Assembly (NCBI GenBank): GCA_030648825.1
Contig: JAUSGU010000024.1
Location: 1-13,473 of the forward strand
Length of the DNA stretch: 13,473 nucleotides
Origin: a bacterium
GTDB lineage: Bacteria > Patescibacteriota > Minisyncoccia > Phycocordibacterales > UBA6065
Reading direction: 5' to 3'
The notes under the pieces are model-generated. The model made no database searches. It worked only from the letters and a program-made list of their open reading frames with translations, and was not told the DNA's origin. Shown piece by piece: positions 5,805-13,404 of the stretch. Each line of letters begins with the position of its first letter. The first letter of the stretch is position 1. Position numbers and translations under genes: made by a program.

Positions 5805-5826
5805 GTAGATAAAAAGTAGATAAAAA
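5805..5826 (+). repeat. Tandem 11-bp repeat
   Basis: GTAGATAAAAA occurs twice head to tail, immediately before the -35 of the palindrome-controlled promoter. It may be a slippage product or an A-tract upstream element. Confidence 0.6.
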
Positions 5827-5827
5827 A

Positions 5828-5860
5828 TTGGCAACACTATACATCTAGATGTATAGTGTT
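5828..5860 (+). promoter_or_regulatory. Promoter embedded in a perfect 28-bp palindrome
   Basis: TTGGCA (5828-5833) and TATAGT (5852-5857) are 18 bp apart. The whole spacer and the -10 lie in a perfect gapless palindrome at 5833-5860, whose left half is AACACTATACATCT and right half its exact complement. Palindromes this long in a promoter usually bind a dimeric repressor. It differs from the CsoR dyads, so another regulator is expected, and none is encoded beside it. The absence of a T-run argues against a terminator on plus. Confidence 0.65.
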
Positions 5861-5942
5861 ATTGAATTGCACACGCCGGGAGAAATTACGGCACATACAT
5901 AAATTGGCCAAAGTGAGCCATAACCCAAAAGGAGAAATCACG

Positions 5943-6326
5943 ATGAAAACAAGCCTCCGTATAGACCGCCACTCACCCAATCCCGCAGGACCAAAAGTCA
6001 GGACAGGTTTTTTGAGAGCTTTGGAAACGATGATAGTGTTCATTGAAAAAACACAAATTCCGGACATCACTCCACATCAATTCCGGAATAATCCGTGGCT
6101 ATGGAAATTTTTTGTGGAGAACGACAATTTTCCGTTGGTTCAAAGATTGTTTGAAAGAATGAAATTATGCGATAGAATCGCCTTTCAAATTTCTTATGTT
6201 AAGAACTTTTGGGATATGCGAGTCAATGTGAAGAAGGGCAAAGAGACTCTCGCCTCAGTTATAATGCATTTTCATGCCGAAAGTGGCCTTCTTACCGCTA
6301 TCAGTAATGTCACCCAGGAAGTGTAA
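5943..6326 (+). CDS. Unrecognised 127-residue cytoplasmic protein
   Basis: Starts at ATG 5943 with AAAAGGAG 8 nt upstream, among the best ribosome sites in the window. The protein begins MKTSLRIDRHSPNPAGPKVR, has no membrane segment or signal, and looks mostly helical in the middle (FLRALETMIVFIEK; NNPWLWKFFVEND; VQRLFERMKLCDRIAFQ), ending with strand-like VIMHFHAESGLLTAISNV. I recognise no family. The leader of about 75 nt contains two small hairpins (GCCG with CGGC, TGGC with GCCA). It has its own promoter with a 28-bp palindrome and its own terminator, so it is a single-gene unit between the two copper groups, possibly unrelated to copper. Its good Shine-Dalgarno and promoter point to strong, switchable expression. 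Confidence 0.8.
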   Translation: MKTSLRIDRHSPNPAGPKVRTGFLRALETMIVFIEKTQIPDITPHQFRNNPWLWKFFVENDNFPLVQRLFERMKLCDRIAFQISYVKNFWDMRVNVKKGKETLASVIMHFHAESGLLTAISNVTQEV

Positions 6327-6358
6327 AGGGCTAGGTGTAAAATCATATCTTCCAAAAC

Positions 6359-6395
6359 AAACTCCCACTTTCTCATTTGCGGGAGTTTTTTTGTT
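6359..6395 (+). terminator. Intrinsic terminator before the csoR promoter
   Basis: AAACTCCC (6359-6366) pairs with GGGAGTTT (6381-6388), 14-nt loop, followed by a T-rich run to 6395. It isolates the csoR operon from upstream transcription. Confidence 0.8.
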
Positions 6396-6411
6396 TCTAA
6401 ATAGTTGCTCC

Positions 6412-6439
6412 TTGACTCCATACCCCCTATGGGTATAAT
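6412..6439 (+). promoter_or_regulatory. CsoR-autoregulated promoter with operator in its spacer
   Basis: TTGACT (6412-6417), 16-bp spacer, consensus TATAAT (6434-6439). The spacer carries ATACCC (6420-6425), CCTAT, GGGTAT (6431-6436), a 6-5-6 dyad like that at 2770-2788. The right half overlaps the -10. Only 6 bases separate the -10 from the csoR ATG, so the transcript should be leaderless. Confidence 0.8.
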
Positions 6440-6445
6440 GGTGTT

Positions 6446-6721
6446 ATGAATTTTTCAAAACATAAATCAAAAGATAAACTGGCGCGTAGATTAAAAATAA
6501 TAGAAGGTCAGGTGCGCGGTCTGGGAGATATGATAGAAAAAGGCGCGTATTGCATAGATATCATTACACAGACTTCGGCTGTCAAACAGGCACTCTCTGG
6601 TATAGAAGATGTCGTGATGGAGAATCATTTGAACACTTGCGCTATAGATCAAATCAAAGCCGGCAAAGGAAATAGAGCTAGAGCGGAAATTCTGAAAGTT
6701 TATAGATTAAAACGCAGATAG
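6446..6721 (+). CDS. csoR: CsoR-family copper-sensing repressor
   Basis: A 91-residue all-helical repressor that releases DNA on binding Cu(I). The sequence carries C36 (AYCIDII), H61 and C65 (ENHLNTC), the three Cu(I) ligands of the family, with the same numbering as Mycobacterium tuberculosis CsoR. The second-shell residues Tyr35 and Glu81 known to couple copper binding to DNA release there are also present at those positions, which favours a copper sensor over the nickel (RcnR) or persulfide (CstR) branches. Basic residues in helix 1 (RRLKIIEGQVRG) are the DNA-binding face. It heads the operon with copA 63 nt downstream and has a CsoR operator in its own promoter, so it is likely autoregulated, and may also act at 2763-2790. 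The ATG lies 6 nt after the -10; no Shine-Dalgarno is possible. Confidence 0.93.
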   Translation: MNFSKHKSKDKLARRLKIIEGQVRGLGDMIEKGAYCIDIITQTSAVKQALSGIEDVVMENHLNTCAIDQIKAGKGNRARAEILKVYRLKRR

Positions 6722-6784
6722 GTCACGGAAAAACTAAAAATAAGTTAAAAATAATAAAATAAAAAATATATAAAAAATAAGTCT

Positions 6785-9136
6785 ATGACACAAACTAAAA
6801 CCTGCAGAATAAAAGGCATGCACTGCGCCAGTTGCGCCGGCATTATAGAAAAAACGCTTAAAAAAATCACTGGCGTAGAATCTGCGGAAGTGAATTATGG
6901 GACCGAAACCGCTAAAATCACTTTTGATGAAACAAAAATTGATGTGGCGAAACTATCAAAAAAAATAGAACCATTTGGATATTCAATTATCGCGTCCTCG
7001 GCGGAACGACCGACAACGCGAGAGTATATGACGGTGAGACAAACGGCAGAAGAAACAGCGGAAGAAATGGGTATGAGCGCTGATGAACATGCCGGACATC
7101 TCGGTTTCAATCAATCAAAAAAAGAAAAGTTGGCGGAGGTGAGAGACATGCGCGCGAAGATCATCTCCGCCACCCCTCTCTGTCTCGTCAGTATTTTTGT
7201 CATGGGGTGGGAAATTCTCGTTCGGTGGGGCAAAGTACCGGAAATGTCTCTGTTTTGGGAAGAATTTTTTCATCATTTGCTGCCACTCATGGCGACTTAT
7301 GTTTTGTTTGTCGTTGGTAAACCATATCTACTCGGTTTTTATCGTTTTCTTCGATATGGCAAGGCAAATATGGACACTCTCATAGGTATGGGTACGCTCG
7401 CGGCCTATTTATACAGTTTTGCTGTTACTGCTTTTGAAGATTCGCTCAAGCCTTTTATAGATGTTAGTGTCACATATTATGACGTGACGATTGTGGTCAT
7501 CACATTCATTGCTCTGGGCAAATATCTGGAAGCCAAATCAAAAATCAAAACAGGCGATGCCATAGAAAAACTGCTCAACTTGCAAGCCAAAACTGCACTG
7601 GTTATGAGAGACGGCAAAGAAATAGAAATTTCCATAAATGATGTCAAACACGGTGATCATATAATCATAAAGCCCGGAGCAAAAATTCCTGTGGATGGAA
7701 TAATTATCGAGGGAGCTTCTTTTGTAAACGAGTCTATGATCACAGGCGAGCCTATGCCTGCTCAAAAGAAAATTGGCGACAATGTGGTGGCGGGGACTAT
7801 AAACGAAAGCGGTTCTTTTGTATTTCGTGCTACAAAAATCGGTTCCGAAACTCTACTGGCTCATATCATAAAAATGGTGGAAGAAGCGCAAGGGAGTCGC
7901 GCCCCTATTCAGGCCCTAGCAGACAAAATTTCCGCAGTGTTTGTGCCTATTGTGCTCGTTATTTCTTTTGTCACACTTGGATCATGGCTTTTGATTGGTA
8001 CCGATTCTCTGGGATTTTCACAGGCTCTCTCGTACGGTCTCGTTTCGTTTGTGGGCATTCTGGTCATCGCTTGTCCGTGCGCTCTGGGTCTCGCCACTCC
8101 TACAGCTATTATTGTCGGTGTGGGTAAAGGGGCTAGAGAAGGAATTTTGATCAAAGACGCAGCATCTCTGGAAAAACTTCACAAAGTGGATACGGTTATC
8201 GTGGATAAAACCGGTACCATTACCATCGGTAAGCCGACTCTCGTAGATATAAAAAATTATTCTAGTTTGAGTGAGGGGGAATTTTTGTCGATTATTGCTT
8301 CGCTCGAGAAAAAATCCGAACACCCGATCGCCCATGCTGTAACGCATTATGCGCAAGAGAAAAAAATAAAATTCTCGGATACTTCTAATTTTGAAAATTT
8401 ACAGGGTAGGGGAATCAGAGGGTCGATTCATGACGTGGAATATCATGTCGGTAATGCAAAACTAGTGAGAGATCTCGGTTTGGATTTCAATTTTTCCGAT
8501 ATTGAGCAATTTACATCACAAGGCAAAACCCCCGTCATTCTCGCCACTAGAGAAAAAGTTCTCGGATTTGTCATGGTGGCGGATGAGATAAAAAAAGAAT
8601 CAAAACAGGCAATAGCCGATCTCCATAAACTGGGTATAAAAGTGATTATGCTCACGGGTGATGACGAAAAAGCGGCGAAACATATAGCGGAACTCGTCGG
8701 CATTGATGATGTCATGGCCCATGTATTACCTGCCGATAAAATGGCTAAAATAAAAGATTTGCAAGCGCAGGGAAAAATTGTAGCCATGGCTGGCGATGGC
8801 GTGAATGACGCTCCGGCTCTGGCCCAAGCGGATGTTGGTATCGCTATGGGCACAGGTACAGACGTGGCTATAGAATCGGCTGGCATCACTCTACTCGGCG
8901 GAGATATTTCAAAAATAGTAAAAGCTATAAAATTGTCAAAAATGACTATGCGAGGCATAAAACAAAATCTGTTTTGGGCTTTCATATACAATGTGGTGGG
9001 CATACCTCTGGCGGCTGGAGTATTCTATCCTCTGTTCGGTTGGCTACTCAATCCTGTGTTTGCCGGTCTGGCCATGGCCTTTTCCAGCGTGTCGGTTGTC
9101 GGCAATTCTCTGCGTATAAAATCCAAAAAATTATAG
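6785..9136 (+). CDS. copA: Cu(I)-exporting P1B-type ATPase
   Basis: Pumps Cu(I) out of the cytoplasm using ATP. The 783 residues show one N-terminal heavy-metal-associated domain (GMHCASC, C14 and C17), a linker with a Met/His cluster (MGMSADEHAGH, 95-105), eight predicted membrane helices, the actuator motif ITGEP (T320-P323), the CPC metal-binding motif at 430-432, the phosphorylated D474 in DKTGT, SEHP with H513, TGDD, and GDGVNDAP from 670. YN in helix 7 and M-x-x-SS in helix 8 (MAFSSVS) are the Cu(I)-specific residues of the P1B-1 subgroup. It follows csoR after an A-rich gap with no terminator and no Shine-Dalgarno, and ends 1 nt before the next ATG, so csoR, copA and the following gene are probably one transcript induced by copper. 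Confidence 0.96.
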   Translation: MTQTKTCRIKGMHCASCAGIIEKTLKKITGVESAEVNYGTETAKITFDETKIDVAKLSKKIEPFGYSIIASSAERPTTREYMTVRQTAEETAEEMGMSADEHAGHLGFNQSKKEKLAEVRDMRAKIISATPLCLVSIFVMGWEILVRWGKVPEMSLFWEEFFHHLLPLMATYVLFVVGKPYLLGFYRFLRYGKANMDTLIGMGTLAAYLYSFAVTAFEDSLKPFIDVSVTYYDVTIVVITFIALGKYLEAKSKIKTGDAIEKLLNLQAKTALVMRDGKEIEISINDVKHGDHIIIKPGAKIPVDGIIIEGASFVNESMITGEPMPAQKKIGDNVVAGTINESGSFVFRATKIGSETLLAHIIKMVEEAQGSRAPIQALADKISAVFVPIVLVISFVTLGSWLLIGTDSLGFSQALSYGLVSFVGILVIACPCALGLATPTAIIVGVGKGAREGILIKDAASLEKLHKVDTVIVDKTGTITIGKPTLVDIKNYSSLSEGEFLSIIASLEKKSEHPIAHAVTHYAQEKKIKFSDTSNFENLQGRGIRGSIHDVEYHVGNAKLVRDLGLDFNFSDIEQFTSQGKTPVILATREKVLGFVMVADEIKKESKQAIADLHKLGIKVIMLTGDDEKAAKHIAELVGIDDVMAHVLPADKMAKIKDLQAQGKIVAMAGDGVNDAPALAQADVGIAMGTGTDVAIESAGITLLGGDISKIVKAIKLSKMTMRGIKQNLFWAFIYNVVGIPLAAGVFYPLFGWLLNPVFAGLAMAFSSVSVVGNSLRIKSKKL

Positions 9137-9137
9137 T

Positions 9138-10181
9138 ATGGAAAATCATATGGAAAATCGCATAAAAAAATACATCTTTCATGTTCACGGCATGCATTGT
9201 GAAGGGTGTGTGCTCATGACCGAGAGCGAATTGCTCGATTTGCCGAATATAAATTCGGTCAGAGCAAGTTTGAGAGATCATACGGTAGAAGTGGTTGGAA
9301 ATTTTGGTGAAAAAACTTTGGAACAAATTGCGGCAGAGATCACTATTCCCCTGCGGTCTCATGGTTATATCGTTTCTGTAGAAAAACAGATCAAAGAAAA
9401 GAAATGGTCTGATTTCAAAATTGCCGTACCGATCGCTTTTGGTTTGGCAATTTTATTTATTCTTTTGCAAAAGCTGGGTATCGTTAACTTGGTCAGCGCC
9501 GGCAACGTCACATACGGTACGGCATTTTTTGTGGGCATTATCGCTTCGTTGTCTACTTGTATGGCGGTAGTGGGTGGATTGGTTTTGTCCATGTCGGCGA
9601 CATTTGCCAGAGAGGGGGACAGAATTCGTCCACAGATTTATTTTCATGTCGGACGTTTGGTGTCGTTTTTTATTTTCGGTGGTGTCATAGGCTCGCTCGG
9701 TTCCGTTTTTACTCTGAATACATCCGCCACTTTTGTTTTGAGTTTTATTGTCGGCATCGTCATGCTCATTCTAGGTATCAATCTATTGAATATATTTCAT
9801 TGGTCAAAACGTTTATCGCCAAGTATGCCGAAATTTATCGCGCGACATGCCCACGGGGTTTCAAAACTAAATCATAGCCTCACGCCGGTCTTGGTTGGCA
9901 TAGCAACATTTTTTCTGCCGTGCGGATTTACTCAATCAATGCAGATTTACACGCTTTCTTCCGGCAGTTTTTTTGGTGGTGCTCTCACTATGTTTTCATT
10001 TGCTCTCGGCACTCTGCCTGTGCTCGCTCTCATCAGTTTTAGTTCGTTCAGTATAAAAAACAGTTCCAAAGCAGGGATATTCTTCAAAACTGCTGGTCTA
10101 ATTGTGATACTATTCGCTCTGTTTAATTTGATAAACAGTCTGGTCGTCATAGGACTAATACCGCCGGTTTTTAATTTCTAA
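9138..10181 (+). CDS. HMA domain fused to a DsbD_2/TauE-like membrane domain
   Basis: 347 residues. The N-terminus (about 11-80) is a heavy-metal-associated domain with GMHCEGC (C21, C24). A linker leads to a hydrophobic region from about 95 with six or more membrane helices, carrying STCMAVVGG (C141) and FLPCGFTQSMQIY (C262), the cysteine-containing repeats of the DsbD_2/sulfite exporter-like family. Fusions of this type, often with a C-terminal cupredoxin domain, are known near copper genes in Gram-positive and candidate-phylum bacteria; here the cupredoxin is a separate gene 12 nt downstream. A role moving copper or electrons between CopA and the exported cupredoxin is inferred. ATG 9138 is 1 nt after the copA stop, suggesting coupled translation; ATGGAAAATC is repeated, so 9150 is an alternative start. 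Confidence 0.85.
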   Translation: MENHMENRIKKYIFHVHGMHCEGCVLMTESELLDLPNINSVRASLRDHTVEVVGNFGEKTLEQIAAEITIPLRSHGYIVSVEKQIKEKKWSDFKIAVPIAFGLAILFILLQKLGIVNLVSAGNVTYGTAFFVGIIASLSTCMAVVGGLVLSMSATFAREGDRIRPQIYFHVGRLVSFFIFGGVIGSLGSVFTLNTSATFVLSFIVGIVMLILGINLLNIFHWSKRLSPSMPKFIARHAHGVSKLNHSLTPVLVGIATFFLPCGFTQSMQIYTLSSGSFFGGALTMFSFALGTLPVLALISFSSFSIKNSSKAGIFFKTAGLIVILFALFNLINSLVVIGLIPPVFNF

Positions 10182-10193
10182 TATAATATATTT

Positions 10194-10589
10194 GTGAAAC
10201 TGATTGCCATATCAATTATAGTTGCGGGGATTCTCATAGCAGGTACTTTTGTTTTTTTTGGAAATAAAAATAGAGATATCGATGGCACTCTCGCTAATGC
10301 AAACAATGTTTCTATTGTAGACGGGAAACAAATAATAGAAATTCGCGCCAGAGGTGGCTATCAGCCGAGAGTGAGTACGGCTCGCGCTGGTCTGCCTACA
10401 ATTTTACGTTTTAATACGGCAGGCACATTTGATTGTTCATCGTCTGTGCGAATCCCCAGTCTCGGCATAAGCAAAATGTTGCCTCAATCCGGTGCCACGG
10501 ATATAGATTTGGGGAATCCGATTCTCGGTACGCTCGTGGGTTCCTGCGGTATGGGCATGTATCCGTTTGAGATAGAGTTTGGGAGTTGA
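10194..10589 (+). CDS. Membrane-anchored cupredoxin-like protein
   Basis: 131 residues from GTG 10194. A single N-terminal membrane anchor (4-22) is followed by a small beta-barrel: IIEIRARGGYQPRVSTARAG, LPTILRFNTAGTFDCSSS with C81, IPSLGISKMLP, and SCGMGMYPFEIEF with C118, M120 and M122. This is the cupredoxin pattern of proteins next to HMA/DsbD_2 genes, in which the Cys and Met in the C-terminal loop act as copper ligands. It probably accepts or buffers copper on the outer face. It lies 12 nt after the HMA/DsbD_2 gene, last in the operon. TATAAT at 10182-10187, exactly 6 nt before the GTG, could give an extra leaderless transcript, though no -35 is seen. Confidence 0.82.
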   Translation: MKLIAISIIVAGILIAGTFVFFGNKNRDIDGTLANANNVSIVDGKQIIEIRARGGYQPRVSTARAGLPTILRFNTAGTFDCSSSVRIPSLGISKMLPQSGATDIDLGNPILGTLVGSCGMGMYPFEIEFGS

Positions 10590-10591
10590 AA

Positions 10592-12820
10592 TTACTCAAA
10601 ATGTATTCTCTGTTTTTGACGCTTGTCCAGTTCTGTTTTGAGTAGGGGATAGTCGGAGAAGGTGTCATTGGTTTCAATGATGCGGAGGGCTTCGTTTCGG
10701 GCGGCGGTGACCATTTTTATATTTTTTATGGCTTCCATGGCCACATCGGATATGCCCCATTGCTTGCGTCCGTAGAGTTCGCCCGCGCCACGCAGGGCTA
10801 GGTCGTGTTCGGCCAGTTCAAATCCGTTTTTGGCTATGGTCAGAGCTTTCAATCTGGCGATTGTTTTGCTTCCTCGGCTCTCGGCGTATAAAAAGCAATA
10901 TGCCTGATGGTTTGACCGGAGGACGCGTCCACGTAGTTGGTGAAGTTGGGAAAGTCCGAACCTCTCAGCGCCTTCTATCAGTATGATTGTGGCATTCGGC
11001 ACATTGACGCCCACTTCTACGACAGATGTGGCGACTAGAATATGAATTTTTCCGGATTTGAAGTCGTTCATCACTCTCTCCTTGTCTGCGTCTTTCATTT
11101 TGGAATGAAGAATGCCGATTTCATATTCCGGAAAGATGTTTTTTTTGAGTTTTTTTGCTTCTTCTTTTACCGATTTTGCCAAGACCGCCAATTCTCTCGT
11201 GGGATCCGGTTCGTCTATACGCGGGCAGATGACATAAGCTTGGTGCCCGGCGTTGATTTGCGCACGGATTTTTTCATACATTTCATTTCGGTTTGATTGA
11301 GTTGTAATTTCTGTGATTATAGACTTCCGGCCGTGAGGCATTTCATCTAGGAGGGTCAAATCAAGGTCGCCGTAAATGGTGAGAGCGAGAGTGCGGGGAA
11401 TAGGCGTGGCGGTCATGGAGAGGAGGTGCGGATTTATCAGCTGGCCTACGGAATTTTTGCGCGCCAATTTCTGTCTCTGGGCCGTGCCGAATCGGTGCTG
11501 TTCGTCCACAATCACATAGGCCAAGTTTTTGAATTGAACCGATTTTTGGATGAGAGCGTGAGTGCCTATCAATATGGGAATTTCGCCGTTTGCCACCCAT
11601 TTCAGAAGTTGGGCACGGGAAATATCCGTCCAGCCGCCGTTTTTTTGGTTTGAGGCTAGTTTTGAAGGAAATTTTCTGCATCCCGAGCCTGTGATGAGGC
11701 CGATGGATATACCAGTATGTCTAAAATATTCTATGAAAGATTCAAAATGTTGAATAGCGAGAATTTCTGTCGGGGCCATATAAGCGACTTGGAGAGAGCC
11801 GAAATTTTGTCGTGTGCCGAGCTGTGTGGTGGACATCGGTCGGGTCATAATCACCGCATGGGCGGTGGTGGCCGCCACAGCTGTCTTGCCAGATCCCACA
11901 TCACCTTCCAGTAGGCGGGCCATAGCGTGGCCTCGTTTGAAATCCGTCAGAATTTCGGCGATGGCTCTATTTTGGGCGTTCGTAAAAGAAAAAGAAAAAC
12001 GAGATGTGAAATTTTTTATTGTTTTCTCGCTCGGTTCTATGATGAAAGCCGGATTTTTCTGCCACTCCCTCTTCTCGCGCTGGCGTTCCAGCTGAATGAG
12101 AAAAATTTCTTCAAAAGCAAATCTCTTGCGAGCCGTAGTCGCATCGGTTTCTTTTTTTGGGGCGTGAATCCAGACCAAGGCTGTTTTTAGAGTTGGTAAA
12201 TTATATTTTTCCAGAATTTCATCCGGCAGAGGATCTGTTATGGTTTCTAGAATACCGCTCTTGAAAATTTTTTGGATGCCATGGTATATCCAATTGGAAG
12301 ATATTCCGTGAGATTCGGGATAGACGGGGTAGAGAGTGTGTACTCGGTTTTGCTCGCCTCCCGCGCCTATGGATCCAAAGAGAGATTCGCCGAGAGCTGT
12401 CGGTAAATGTTCTATTTGTTCAATTTTTGGATTTGAGAGATATAATTCGGCGTTTTTTTTCCTCTCCGAAACTTTTCCTTCGGCCCTCACCAGAGCGCCC
12501 TCGGGAATCATTTTGGCGAGATATGGCTGATTGAACCAAACGGCTTTTATATATCCCGTATCGTCTGTGATGAGACCGTCGGCCATGGGAATTTTCGTGC
12601 GAAAACCTCGGGAAATTTTCAAGCGTGAAATTTTGCCGTAAATAACCGCATCATCGCCCTTTGTGAGGCTTGAAATGTCGCGCGACTCTGCCGTGTCGCC
12701 GTATCGGACAGGGAAGTGATAAAGCAAATCTTCAACTGTCAAAATGCCGAGCTTTTCCAGAGCTTGTTTTTGAGGCCTCAAAATCCGCAGACAGTCTTCC
12801 AGATTATGGCTTAAATTCAT
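10592..12820 (-). CDS. recG: ATP-dependent DNA helicase RecG
   Basis: Remodels stalled replication forks and Holliday junctions. 742 residues from ATG 12820, the start that matches the usual N-terminus; a longer frame from 12901 has no support. It has the wedge/OB domain (VIYGKISRLKI to AEGKVSERKK), Walker A GDVGSGKT with K312, the DEQHRFG box (D439-H442), MTATPIPRT, ICPRIDE, the LVATSVVEVGVNVPNAT motif V region and the QLRGRVLRS motif VI. In motif VI the usual RGRVGR has Leu at 634 in place of Gly, and the motif V Asp (GVDVPN) is Asn. The C-terminal TRG-type hairpin follows. Its stop is 2 nt from the cupredoxin-like gene's stop. TACAAT lies 6 nt before the ATG, so it may be leaderless. Confidence 0.95.
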   Translation of the reverse strand: MNLSHNLEDCLRILRPQKQALEKLGILTVEDLLYHFPVRYGDTAESRDISSLTKGDDAVIYGKISRLKISRGFRTKIPMADGLITDDTGYIKAVWFNQPYLAKMIPEGALVRAEGKVSERKKNAELYLSNPKIEQIEHLPTALGESLFGSIGAGGEQNRVHTLYPVYPESHGISSNWIYHGIQKIFKSGILETITDPLPDEILEKYNLPTLKTALVWIHAPKKETDATTARKRFAFEEIFLIQLERQREKREWQKNPAFIIEPSEKTIKNFTSRFSFSFTNAQNRAIAEILTDFKRGHAMARLLEGDVGSGKTAVAATTAHAVIMTRPMSTTQLGTRQNFGSLQVAYMAPTEILAIQHFESFIEYFRHTGISIGLITGSGCRKFPSKLASNQKNGGWTDISRAQLLKWVANGEIPILIGTHALIQKSVQFKNLAYVIVDEQHRFGTAQRQKLARKNSVGQLINPHLLSMTATPIPRTLALTIYGDLDLTLLDEMPHGRKSIITEITTQSNRNEMYEKIRAQINAGHQAYVICPRIDEPDPTRELAVLAKSVKEEAKKLKKNIFPEYEIGILHSKMKDADKERVMNDFKSGKIHILVATSVVEVGVNVPNATIILIEGAERFGLSQLHQLRGRVLRSNHQAYCFLYAESRGSKTIARLKALTIAKNGFELAEHDLALRGAGELYGRKQWGISDVAMEAIKNIKMVTAARNEALRIIETNDTFSDYPLLKTELDKRQKQRIHFE

Positions 12821-12857
12821 GGGGTAATTGTATAGGTTATGGAGACGATTTTCATTC

Positions 12858-12886
12858 TTGACTATAAAGTCGACAAAACGTATAGT
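12858..12886 (+). promoter_or_regulatory. Promoter of the 65-residue membrane protein
   Basis: TTGACT (12858-12863), 17-bp spacer, TATAGT (12881-12886): near-consensus. The start is expected near 12893, with a leader of about 50 nt ending in AAAAGGAG before the ATG at 12944. It is divergent from recG. Confidence 0.7.
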
Positions 12887-12943
12887 GCGAACAAAGGTCA
12901 AAATGGTTTTTGATCATAGCACCTCAAGAAAAAGGAGTATCTC

Positions 12944-13141
12944 ATGCCAGAAGTATCAAAAAATTCAGGAATACCACTGAAAGTCAAAATACAGCCAGAA
13001 ATAACAACTTCGCCGGATGCGGCGAAATATATACTGCCGAGCAATCCAAAACCTCTACCGCTGTGGCTCAAAGTAGTCGCGGTCGGTATCGTGGTCCTCA
13101 TCGCTGTGGTGGTAGTGGGTGGCAGACTCGGCTGGTTTTGA
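12944..13141 (+). CDS. Small single-pass membrane protein
   Basis: 65 residues with a Pro-rich hydrophilic N-terminus (MPEVSKNSGIPLKVKIQPEI; DAAKYILPSNPKPLPLW) and one C-terminal hydrophobic helix (about 42-59) ending GGRLGWF. It is therefore probably a tail-anchored protein with the N-terminus in the cytoplasm, but the sequence does not fix orientation. I do not recognise a family. Start is supported by AAAAGGAG 7 nt before the ATG, and the unit has its own near-consensus promoter and a strong terminator, so it is clearly an expressed single gene. Confidence 0.75.
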   Translation: MPEVSKNSGIPLKVKIQPEITTSPDAAKYILPSNPKPLPLWLKVVAVGIVVLIAVVVVGGRLGWF

Positions 13142-13175
13142 CAGAAAACAAGAAAGTCAAGGTGAAAAGCCAAAG

Positions 13176-13206
13176 GCGCGGGCGACATTTGTTCCCGCGC
13201 TTTTTT
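13176..13206 (+). terminator. Intrinsic terminator after the 65-residue protein
   Basis: GCGCGGG (13176-13182) pairs with CCCGCGC (13194-13200), followed by six T. It also separates that gene from the tRNA. Confidence 0.88.
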
Positions 13207-13239
13207 ACTGGGTCATTTTATGATATCGTCTCTCTACAT

Positions 13240-13329
13240 GGAGACGTGTCAGAGTGGTCGAATGTACCTCTTTGCTAAAGAGGTGTGCCCTTTAAAAAGG
13301 CACCGAGGGTTCGAATCCCTCCGTCTCCG
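13240..13329 (+). tRNA. tRNA-Ser (anticodon GCT)
   Basis: Full cloverleaf of 90 nt. Acceptor GGAGACG (13240-13246) pairs with CGTCTCC (13322-13328), discriminator G. Anticodon stem CCTCT/AGAGG (13267-13271 with 13279-13283) has GCT at 13274-13276, reading AGC/AGT. A long variable arm (GTGCC with GGCAC around a T/A-rich loop) and TTCGAAT in the T-loop are typical of serine tRNA. CCA is not encoded; the sequence after the discriminator is CAT, so the enzyme must add it. Confidence 0.95.
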
Positions 13330-13370
13330 CATCTGATCTGTACCCCATAAAGTGGACACGGTACAGTGCT

Positions 13371-13403
13371 TTCTTTTGTTAGAATTAATCATTAACAAAA
13401 GAA
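13371..13403 (+). repeat. Inverted repeat directly before the transposase start
   Basis: TTCTTTTGTTA (13371-13381) and its complement TAACAAAAGAA (13393-13403) form an 11-bp stem with an 11-nt loop, ending one base before the ATG at 13405. Such hairpins in insertion sequences can limit transposase synthesis from outside transcripts. Confidence 0.65.
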
Positions 13404-13404
13404 T

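Noticed and set aside
5833..5860. Palindrome as a terminator
   Set aside because: No T-run follows on plus, there is no loop, and it coincides with -35/-10 elements.
5856..5942. Upstream extension of the 127-residue gene to a GTG at 5856
   Set aside because: The start would lie inside the palindrome and -10; the ATG at 5943 has a strong Shine-Dalgarno.
8443..9003. Long open frame on the minus strand (186 codons)
   Set aside because: Entirely antisense to the copA ATPase core with its motifs intact; composition is that of a mirrored coding frame.
12910..13278. 122-codon frame on plus across the 65-residue gene and the tRNA
   Set aside because: It reads into the terminator and tRNA-Ser; the frame at 12944 has the Shine-Dalgarno and a membrane helix.
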